Made by a program: the position numbers and the translations under genes. Under the pieces are notes generated by a model that ran no database searches, was not told the origin of the DNA, and was given only the letters and a program-made list of their open reading frames with translations. Positions 52,582 through 58,890 of a stretch of 64,000 nt of DNA are shown here, in pieces (position 1 is the first letter of the stretch; every line of letters begins with the position of its first letter). Source of the stretch: a bacterium (GTDB lineage Bacteria > Deinococcota > Deinococci > Deinococcales > Deinococcaceae); NCBI GenBank assembly GCA_021810505.1, contig JAJZIR010000014.1, forward strand, positions 1-64,000, written 5' to 3'.

Positions 52582-52955
52582 TAAAAAGGAGGCCCCCCAT
52601 CCTCACAGCCGGTTCCTTCAACTGTGGCAGCGGATCCGAGGCGACCCTTCGCTGCGGTTGATTCCATCCATTTAGACCAAATAGCGTCTTGCACAGCGGC
52701 TAGCTTGATTCCCTCTACGTCTAAGATCATGCGACAGGTAGGTCCATAACTGCGGACTTCAAAGCCTTGTTCGTTATTTGTCGCATATACTTGAATACAG
52801 TTACCAGTTCCCTCGCTGCGACACTTCTCCCATAAGCGATCACGGACAGCGGCCGACAGACGACCGATAAAAACACCTGTCCCGAACTCTATCATCCACC
52901 GGGATAGCTCGCCGCGCAGTCCCTTAGGAACTTCTTCAAGAATGATCAAGACCAT
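52581..52955 (-). CDS. cas2: Cas2e, CRISPR adaptation protein
   Basis: 124 residues from ATG 52955, overlapping cas1 by 20 nt. MVLIILEEVPKGLRGELSRWMIEFGTGVFIGRLSAAVRDRLW-type sequence is diagnostic of the type I-E Cas2 (ferredoxin fold; dimer bridging two Cas1 dimers during spacer integration). The C-terminal tail of about 30 residues is low in conservation. The longer frame from 53033 lies within cas1 and is rejected. It lies about 90 nt from the trailer end of the array. Confidence 0.93.
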   Translation of the reverse strand: MVLIILEEVPKGLRGELSRWMIEFGTGVFIGRLSAAVRDRLWEKCRSEGTGNCIQVYATNNEQGFEVRSYGPTCRMILDVEGIKLAAVQDAIWSKWMESTAAKGRLGSAATVEGTGCEDGGPPF

Positions 52956-53892
52956 AGGCGGTCCCGCCCGGTATATACACGTCACCCTCCCACAAGTCTC
53001 CTGGCAGGGCCGGATCATCTCCATCCACTCCATCCGGGACTACAGCTTCGCTAGCATTGGGTGGGAAAAGTGAGTTCAGATCATCTATGACCCGCTCTAG
53101 TAGCCGTGTTTCTCGGAATTGATCTCGAAGCTTGGTCCTCACCCTGGACTCAACGTGATTCGGGGAGTCAGCAACAGCCTGAAAAGCCACAGGAATTACG
53201 CTAGAGGCCTTATAGATATCCGCAACGTCATAGACGAAGGAGAGCTGCTTGCCGGTATGCAAAAAGCCGAGTGCGGTGGAATATCCAGCTGAGACAATGG
53301 CAGCGTGACAGACACCATAGAGGCAGGCTGCGCCACTGGATAATGCCCGGTTTACCGGGTCAGAGCTATTCCACTGACCTTTGTTGCGATCGTAACGGCG
53401 ACCATACCAGGGCACTCCGGTCTTACGGCTCCATTCGGTATAGGTTGTCCGTACCCGTACTCCTTCATGACCGCGCAATTGCTCGAGAGTCCACTCCTCT
53501 GGGACCGGATACCCAAAGCGTAGTGCGTACATCTTACGGACCACCCGCAGATGCAGGCTCTGATCGCACCAGGCTCGAGCCTGCCGCTGAATCCGTAAAC
53601 TACTACGGGTTTCCCCTGTACCGCAGGCATAGAAGCGCACCAAATCCTGGCCGACCCACAGTACCGAGCAACCTAGCTGGGCCAGCTGGTGCACCGCCGC
53701 GTGAGTAATCGAAGTCCCGGGACCAAGCATCAAGACTGAGAGCGAAGCAGCCGGCAGTTGAGATGAGCCCATTTCGCTGAGCCAAACTACCGCAAAATCG
53801 TGTTGGACGATATTCCCAGCTTCCAAGTAAAGGTAGCTGAGTCCATCGCGGAAACGCGGCAGCTCATTGAGGTCAGTTACCTTGCGTTCCAC
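52936..53892 (-). CDS. cas1: Cas1e, CRISPR integrase
   Basis: 318 residues. The metal-binding triad is visible: Glu143 in LRGHEGVRVR, His212 in GFLHTGKQLSF, Asp222 in FVYDVADIYK. N-terminal LPRFRDGLSYLYLEAG is the typical I-E opening. With Cas2 it captures and integrates new spacers at the leader. The C-terminal acidic tail is usual. It starts 16 nt after cas6e. Confidence 0.96.
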   Translation of the reverse strand: MERKVTDLNELPRFRDGLSYLYLEAGNIVQHDFAVVWLSEMGSSQLPAASLSVLMLGPGTSITHAAVHQLAQLGCSVLWVGQDLVRFYACGTGETRSSLRIQRQARAWCDQSLHLRVVRKMYALRFGYPVPEEWTLEQLRGHEGVRVRTTYTEWSRKTGVPWYGRRYDRNKGQWNSSDPVNRALSSGAACLYGVCHAAIVSAGYSTALGFLHTGKQLSFVYDVADIYKASSVIPVAFQAVADSPNHVESRVRTKLRDQFRETRLLERVIDDLNSLFPPNASEAVVPDGVDGDDPALPGDLWEGDVYIPGGTAYGLDHS

Positions 53893-53908
53893 ACGGATCC
53901 CTCATTCC

Positions 53909-54556
53909 TCAGCCTGCAACCAGAGAAGCCGAAGCCGCTGCTACAGACAACAAGCCCAAACCAAAAGCTTTGCCATGGCCAATCCCGAGGTGTAAGACCG
54001 AGCGGAAAATTTCCGGGTCACCAATTCGGAGGTGCCCTTGATAGGTGACAACCTGCAGGGTCATCAGGGCCGGATAGTCCCCTGATCTGCGCACTCGCCA
54101 GCGCTCGCTAGACTGCACCATCGCCCCCTTGAGCTCAAAGCCAGATTTCGAAGCCTGTCGTTCGAGCCAAGCCATCTGCTCATCCAGGCCAGCAAGCCCT
54201 CTGCGCTTCGGCCTAGCTTCGGCTTCCAGGCCCTCAGAGCGGCGAGTCACGGTAGGGTTGGCGCGCAGCAAAAAGCGCAGCAATTGGCCCGAACGAAGCG
54301 ATGGGGCGAAAAGCTTCACTCCGGCGGGTTCAGTCAAGTACTCTCTGGGCAGGGCCTCCCAATCTGGCTCGCTCCAGGTCTGAATCAGCAAAATTGGACT
54401 CCTGGTACCTTCCAAACGCCACAACAAGCGTTCTTGGCCTCGATCGAGAGCCCCAGCCACGGCCCTCGACAATGTCCTGTGACATTCATAAGGATTAGAG
54501 AGATCTCTGCGCACCTGACTATTCCGCAAGTTAGGGTGCAGCTTAGAGAGATACAT
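53909..54556 (-). CDS. cas6e: Cas6e (CasE/Cse3), crRNA endoribonuclease
   Basis: 215 residues: MYLSKLHPNLRNSQVRRDL, then ECHRTLSRAVAG with the catalytic His candidate near residue 26, and the glycine-rich RNA-binding loop LHLGIGHGKAFGLGLLSV near the C-terminus. Cuts each repeat at the base of its stem and stays on the crRNA 3' hairpin. It overlaps cas5e by 14 nt. Confidence 0.94.
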   Translation of the reverse strand: MYLSKLHPNLRNSQVRRDLSNPYECHRTLSRAVAGALDRGQERLLWRLEGTRSPILLIQTWSEPDWEALPREYLTEPAGVKLFAPSLRSGQLLRFLLRANPTVTRRSEGLEAEARPKRRGLAGLDEQMAWLERQASKSGFELKGAMVQSSERWRVRRSGDYPALMTLQVVTYQGHLRIGDPEIFRSVLHLGIGHGKAFGLGLLSVAAASASLVAG

Positions 54557-55220
54557 AGCGCTCCTTCAAGCGGCTCACAGTCAGGCTGGTGACATAGCGT
54601 GGACCGAAACGGCGCTCGGCAAAAGAGCTCAGTGGCTGATCCATTCGCAGAGCGCCACCTTCCCTTTCGTCCTGCGTTTCGAGGATTAACCTAGGGTCGG
54701 CTACCCGCTTTGACGCGCTATTTCCGAGCAAAGGGGGATACACCAGCAAGGCCTGTTCTAGGGAGGAATCAAGTAATCCCCCCTCTAACCAGACCGGCCG
54801 GCTAGGGACATAAGACTTACGCCCTAAAGAGAGAAGCCAGTGGGGATTCCGCAGAGCCTTATCGGCAGCCTTGAGAAGATTCTCCGGACCCTCCAAGCCG
54901 ACCAGAAAGGCGGCGTCAGCAAGGTAAGCGCGTCTGGAGACAGCGGTATCTTGTGTTCCTTTACCACTTGCTCGGATTACCTCCTGAGCAGTCTGGAAGT
55001 CAAAGCGCAAAACACCCTCCCGATCAACTCGGACGCCCATACGTAGCTGGCAAAGGGGCTGCAGGCTCGGCCAGTCGGCGCGATCGATACCCAAGGCTGC
55101 CGCCAAGATCCCCAGCACGCCAGACTTAGAGGGTTCGAGGTCGCTGTCCCGATTATCGAAGCGGCTTCTCGTACCCCAAGACTGCATAGGACCGACCAGA
55201 GCCATCAACAACGTCGCCAC
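54543..55220 (-). CDS. cas5e: Cas5e (CasD), Cascade subunit
   Basis: 225 residues from GTG 55220. MATLLMALVGPMQSWGTRSRFDNRDS is the classic Cas5e start; SKSGVLGILAAALG and the C-terminal RRFGPRYVTSLTV region follow. It caps the 5' handle of crRNA in Cascade. One nt separates it from cas7e. Confidence 0.95.
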   Translation of the reverse strand: MATLLMALVGPMQSWGTRSRFDNRDSDLEPSKSGVLGILAAALGIDRADWPSLQPLCQLRMGVRVDREGVLRFDFQTAQEVIRASGKGTQDTAVSRRAYLADAAFLVGLEGPENLLKAADKALRNPHWLLSLGRKSYVPSRPVWLEGGLLDSSLEQALLVYPPLLGNSASKRVADPRLILETQDEREGGALRMDQPLSSFAERRFGPRYVTSLTVSRLKERYVSL

Positions 55221-55221
55221 T

Positions 55222-56388
55222 TCAGCCCTCCAGGAGCTCGCGTACCCGAGATTCCACCGAGCTCAAGAGTTCGCTGAAAGTCAGCGATTTCTCGGGATGG
55301 AGAGCGTTGACCTCCAGTGCATCGGCGCGGTGTCCATAGATCTTCTCCAAGCGGAGCGCTTCTTCCTTGAGGATGTCGATCGAGGCAGCTACCAAACCTG
55401 CGCCCTCCGCTCGAACCGGCTTCTCGAAAGCGTTGGCCAGATTGCGGGGGCTACCCTGATCGGCGGCGACCACCGCGATGTAGCTGGGGGGGTTGTGCGC
55501 AGCAAAGCTATTCTGTTTGCCGCTTGGGAGGCTCTCAACCGAAGAAGACACGAAGGCCTTGGCGGCCGATACTGCCAATTCGCGGTCCTCTCCCAGATTG
55601 TGCAGGAGCAGGTCGAGATCGATGACGGCGTAGCGGTAGAAGCAGCTCGAAGTGAACTCGACCGTACCCAACATATCAGCACCACTAGTGTCGTCTGGCC
55701 GAAGGTCGTCCACTGCGGTATAAAAATCGAACTCGCGCTCGACTCGGTGCGTCGATATAGCGTGGGCAACCTGACAAGCTGCGTCACGGTTGGCCTCAGG
55801 TAAATCAGCCAGCATCCGCCCAAACAAGGCCAGGTCGACTGCCTTACCACCATCCAGGCTCTCCTTGAGCCGCTTGATCAGATCAGCCGGGGCTGCTTTC
55901 TTGGCTTCTTTTTTAGCCGCCTTCCCTGACTTGCCTTCGGATCCGGCTTCTGCAGCTGCTAAAAGCGCCTCGAAGGTCTTTTCCTCAGCGATCAGAGAGG
56001 TGACCTTGGCCAGCTCGCGCTCGCCCAAAAAGACCAGGTATTGTGTCTTGGCATCTCCCTCACCTTCCGGATTCCGGACCACCTTGATACCCAGCCCACC
56101 CAAGGCGCACGAAACAGCCGCTTCTGCCTGGTCGGCAGGCTTGCCCATCTCCACCAAACGGCCGACCAGCTGACCGCTGAGGCGCTTAGTCCGGTAAGCC
56201 AGGTTCTCTGTGGGTACCAGCTGGGCATCCCGCATCCGGTCACGGGCCGCACGCTTGAGCGACTGGCTGCTCAAGCGTGCACGCCGAACACCACCGAAGA
56301 TGCAGTCCTTGGGGCTACCGGTATCGTCACGGTTGAGGTTAGAAGGGGCGACGTTCTGGAGGATGTGGAGCTCGAGGTAGTGGCGCAT
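55222..56388 (-). CDS. cas7e: Cas7e (CasC/Cse4), Cascade backbone
   Basis: 388 residues. LELHILQNVAPSNLNRDDTGSPKDCIFGGVRRARLSSQSLKRA-type N-terminus and DMLGTVEFTSSCFYRYAVIDL are diagnostic. Six copies coat the crRNA and flip out every sixth guide base. A lysine/alanine-rich stretch (GKSGKAAKKEAKKAAPADL) near residue 165 looks like a lineage-specific insertion. ATG preceded by AAGGA. Confidence 0.96.
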   Translation of the reverse strand: MRHYLELHILQNVAPSNLNRDDTGSPKDCIFGGVRRARLSSQSLKRAARDRMRDAQLVPTENLAYRTKRLSGQLVGRLVEMGKPADQAEAAVSCALGGLGIKVVRNPEGEGDAKTQYLVFLGERELAKVTSLIAEEKTFEALLAAAEAGSEGKSGKAAKKEAKKAAPADLIKRLKESLDGGKAVDLALFGRMLADLPEANRDAACQVAHAISTHRVEREFDFYTAVDDLRPDDTSGADMLGTVEFTSSCFYRYAVIDLDLLLHNLGEDRELAVSAAKAFVSSSVESLPSGKQNSFAAHNPPSYIAVVAADQGSPRNLANAFEKPVRAEGAGLVAASIDILKEEALRLEKIYGHRADALEVNALHPEKSLTFSELLSSVESRVRELLEG

Positions 56389-56405
56389 ATATGTCCTTTC
56401 TTGCC

Positions 56406-57014
56406 CTAGAGGGCTTCCGAGCTAGGTGTAGATGCCTCGGCTTGATCGGCTTGTGGGGAACGGTAGAAGTCTCTGGCCCAGGCCTGCTGAACCCGTTTGG
56501 ACACAGATCCCCAACGGCGAAGATCTTGGGCTAACCCAGCCCAGTCGAATCCGAGCTCGTCCGAGCGCAGCAAAGAAATCATTTGCCTTAGGCGGTAAGA
56601 CAGCTGGTCGGCGTCCGCATCCAGAAGAGCTAGGAAGTGCTGCTCGAAGCTGCTGCCAGCGTCTCGCTGCTCCAGATCCCTGCGCATCTCCCCGCACGCC
56701 GCAGCCAGGCTGCGGTCTCCCCGGCTGGGATGAAAAGCGAACAGGCCAGCGACCAGATAGAGAACTCTGCGCTCGAATTCGTTGCAGCTCCCCGTTATCG
56801 GCTCCACCCAGCGATAAACAGCAGGGTCCTCGCCGGGCGGGAAGCTCAGGCTGCGGCGCAGGGCCGCCAGAGCACGCCGCTCCGGCGGCGGCCCGGCTAG
56901 CTGTGCGAGTAGCTCGAGCAAGCGCTGCGCCGCCAGCCAGACACCGCCCCGACCAGGGGCGATCGGCTGAACTTCCGGCGCAGCAGTGTGAGGAGCTTGG
57001 GGGTTCTCAGTCAC
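56406..57014 (-). CDS. cse2: Cse2 (CasB), Cascade small subunit
   Basis: 202 residues from GTG 57014, overlapping the cas8e stop (GTGA). All-alpha protein; ALAALRRSLSFPPGEDPAVYRWVEP and LVAGLFAFHPSRG match the Cse2 pattern. The dimer stabilises the displaced strand of the R-loop. Confidence 0.9.
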   Translation of the reverse strand: MTENPQAPHTAAPEVQPIAPGRGGVWLAAQRLLELLAQLAGPPPERRALAALRRSLSFPPGEDPAVYRWVEPITGSCNEFERRVLYLVAGLFAFHPSRGDRSLAAACGEMRRDLEQRDAGSSFEQHFLALLDADADQLSYRLRQMISLLRSDELGFDWAGLAQDLRRWGSVSKRVQQAWARDFYRSPQADQAEASTPSSEAL

Positions 57015-58630
57015 AGTTGACCTCCTCGGGTCTCTGAGGGTACTAGGTGCGGTGGGGGTGGAGCGGACGGCGCCGCGGTATCCATCAGCTTGGACTTGGC
57101 AAACATCCAGGCCCGGTCGGCCCGCTCAATAGCCCGCAAGGCTCTGGCACTCAGGCCGACCGACTGCTTGCTACGGTCCCATACCTCCTGAGCCAGCGAA
57201 AGCGCCCGATCGCGCCACCATATCCGGGTCTCCCCTAGAGCCGGCTCAGAGCCTAGCCGGCTCAGCAATTCCGGAAAGCTCTGAGCCAGCTTGGACCAAT
57301 AGTCTGGCGATAATGGCAGCGTAGCGACCAGATTGTCGACGTCCTTGCGATCCGGCTTGCGCTCGCCGACCGTGAGCAGTCCGGTAGCCAACGACCATGC
57401 TGCGGAGCGTAAGGCTCTATCCACCTGGTCGCAGAATTCCAGAGAGCTCTGCGCCACTTCATAGGCAGAGGGGTTCTCTAGCAAGCTGAGCGGTAGGCGG
57501 TAGTATTCCTGGTACCATCCCTCGATCTTGGCCTGCTCATTAGCTTGTCCCAGGACCAGAAGGTGGATGGGGCCCTCGGCCAGTCCCTCCTGGCGAAGCC
57601 GCCAGGCCCGCTCTACACAGGCCGGGGGGATGTCGCGAGTTTTAAGCTTGCTATAGGGAACCAAGGCCAGCAAGTCGCGCCACAGGCCCCTAGAAACATC
57701 AAAACCCACTAAGCGGTAACGCGCAGGCTGCCCCTTGGGCTCTACCCAACGGTAGGCGCAGAGAGGATCGGGCTGCACTACCTCGGGTTCGAGAGGGCGA
57801 ATACCCGAGGCGTAAGCAAGCCAGCGCAGCTGCACCCCGCCTTCCGACTCCTCGGGACGAAAGTGCACAGCCCGCGACAGCCAGGTGTAAGTATCCGTGA
57901 TCCCCCGGGGGCGGCGTCCAGGGCCAGGGCGGAGCGCATCCAAGGGCACCGGGTCCTGCTCCCAGATCGGGGTGTCGATGGCCCTACGCTCCGCTGGGTA
58001 ATCGGGCAGGTTGGTGCACAGCGTCTCGAACAGATTGCCACCCAAGACGATGGCCATCGCCCCCGCTGCTACTGGAGCGGTGCTGGTGTAAACTCCAGCG
58101 AAGGGGCTCTTACCTGCACTAACCGCAAAGGTCTGGTGGGCGATGAGCAAGCGGGCGGCCTCCGCCGGCTTGATAGGTGGTGGATCGTCGACCATCAGGT
58201 GGTCGAAAAGTACTTTGTTGTTGTCGGTGTTGCGCTCGGCAGCCAGGACTGCCCAGGCGCGATCGGGCAGTTCCAGAGCCCGGTCGACCACTTGCCAAAA
58301 TGGCTTTTCCGGATGGAACAGATCGAAGCGCTCTCTCCAACGATCCAGGTAAGCGTCCACTTGGGGTGGAAAACTACCCCCTTTCCATAGGTCAGACAGC
58401 TCGTCGATATCGTCTGGTCCATCTAGCGACCTATGTAGGATGGCTAGGAGCAGGCGATGCAGAGCCGCCGTCACCAGCGGCGAGGCGTCTTCTATACCTC
58501 GGATCTGGTGCGCGCGCCGCAGGGTATCCCGAATACCCAAGGCGCTGCGTTCGCCGTTCAGCAGGCGCACCGGGATCCAGGGCTCTAAGAGCAAGTCGAA
58601 AGTGTACAGGCGAAATTCACCCCTTTCCAT
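57011..58630 (-). CDS. cas8e: Cas8e (CasA/Cse1), Cascade large subunit
   Basis: 539 residues from ATG 58630. YTFDLLLEPWIPVRLLNGE, ITGIEDASP-like QIRGIEDASPLVTAALHRLL, HPEKPFWQV, NTDNNKVLFDHL and a C-terminal four-helix part (ALRAIERADRAWMFAKS) define Cse1. It recognises the PAM and recruits Cas3. It has its own promoter (58669-58674), separate from cas3. The frame extends to 58678, but that start lies within the -10 region. Confidence 0.95.
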   Translation of the reverse strand: MERGEFRLYTFDLLLEPWIPVRLLNGERSALGIRDTLRRAHQIRGIEDASPLVTAALHRLLLAILHRSLDGPDDIDELSDLWKGGSFPPQVDAYLDRWRERFDLFHPEKPFWQVVDRALELPDRAWAVLAAERNTDNNKVLFDHLMVDDPPPIKPAEAARLLIAHQTFAVSAGKSPFAGVYTSTAPVAAGAMAIVLGGNLFETLCTNLPDYPAERRAIDTPIWEQDPVPLDALRPGPGRRPRGITDTYTWLSRAVHFRPEESEGGVQLRWLAYASGIRPLEPEVVQPDPLCAYRWVEPKGQPARYRLVGFDVSRGLWRDLLALVPYSKLKTRDIPPACVERAWRLRQEGLAEGPIHLLVLGQANEQAKIEGWYQEYYRLPLSLLENPSAYEVAQSSLEFCDQVDRALRSAAWSLATGLLTVGERKPDRKDVDNLVATLPLSPDYWSKLAQSFPELLSRLGSEPALGETRIWWRDRALSLAQEVWDRSKQSVGLSARALRAIERADRAWMFAKSKLMDTAAPSAPPPPHLVPSETRGGQL

Positions 58631-58668
58631 GACAACCGGAATGTAGCTGGAAACCGGTCGACGAAGGG

Positions 58669-58674
58669 AGTATA
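58669..58674 (-). promoter_or_regulatory. Extended -10 promoter of the Cascade operon
   Basis: On the minus strand TGC-TATACT gives an extended -10 box (TATACT at 58674-58669), with only a weak -35. Transcription would start near 58662, about 32 nt before the cas8e ATG. Confidence 0.6.
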
Positions 58675-58681
58675 GCACACT

Positions 58682-58698
58682 ATGCTGTAATTGATTAC
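58682..58698 (+). promoter_or_regulatory. Predicted Cascade target upstream of the cas8e promoter
   Basis: ATG PAM (58682-58684) followed by CTGTAATTGATTAC (58685-58698). It matches the first 14 guide bases of the crRNA-like element at 58832 downward in all but positions 6 and 12. An R-loop here would cover the -35 region of the cas8e promoter. Confidence 0.6.
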
Positions 58699-58704
58699 CA
58701 GACG

Positions 58705-58720
58705 TATGACTGAAGTCATA
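58705..58720. promoter_or_regulatory. Inverted repeat upstream of cas8e
   Basis: TATGAC-TGAA-GTCATA, six-base arms, about 45 bp upstream of the predicted transcription start. It could be an operator for a protein regulator. Confidence 0.35.
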
Positions 58721-58786
58721 GAAGTCCTACCGGACCCAGCAGCTCTCGAGCGGAGCATGGTGTGTCTCTCCACATCAGGGCGAGAG

Positions 58787-58815
58787 ACAAACCCCACAGA
58801 CGTGGGGAGGGGCCC
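58787..58815. repeat. Second degenerate CRISPR repeat-like hairpin
   Basis: CCCCAC-AGAC-GTGGGG (58792-58807). Read on the plus strand, 58787-58815 agrees with the array repeat at 20 of 29 positions by my alignment; read on the minus strand (58812-58784), at 18. On the minus strand it is followed by TTTGTC and may act as the 3' hairpin or terminator of the crRNA-like element. Confidence 0.55.
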
Positions 58816-58861
58816 AACGTCATCAAATACAGCGGTTCATCCCGGAGAAGTCCTGGAAGCG
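58801..58861 (-). ncRNA. Candidate crRNA-like regulatory guide between cas3 and cas8e
   Basis: 58861-58833 aligns with the array repeat at 15 of 29 positions, but the matches are the functional ones: TTCC at the 5' side and GGGATG-ACCG at the end, giving handle ATGAACCG against ATGGACCG. Positions 6-11 and 16-21 still form a stem (five of six pairs, CCAGGA/TCCGGG, loop CTTC) in the same register, with different bases. A guide-like segment follows from 58832 (CTGTATTTGATGACGTTGGG). It may be co-transcribed with cas3. Compare CreR/CreA-type guides. Size of the guide (32 nt assumed) is uncertain. Confidence 0.6.
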
Positions 58862-58890
58862 CAGCCGCAGAAAACGGGTGCAGGCCCACT

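Larger units (their letters stand above)
58631..58890. other. cas3-cas8e regulatory gap
   Basis: 260 bp that contain, on the minus strand from right to left, a degenerate repeat plus guide-like segment (58861-58801), a 16-bp hairpin region (58792-58807), an inverted repeat (58705-58720), a predicted guide target (58685-58698) and the cas8e promoter. A 67-codon open frame on the plus strand (58691-58894) lacks a ribosome site. Confidence 0.7.

Noticed and set aside
40239-52621. Dozens of long open frames in the array on both strands, rich in [28 protein letters not shown] or SPRTWGWT repeats
   Set aside because: They are translations of the CRISPR repeat. The 61-nt period cycles through three frames, producing false tandem-repeat proteins.
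58631-58668. Possible CreT-like toxin under the guide-targeted promoter
   Set aside because: Only about 32 nt lie between the predicted transcription start and the cas8e ATG, with no small ORF. The guide therefore targets cas8e itself.
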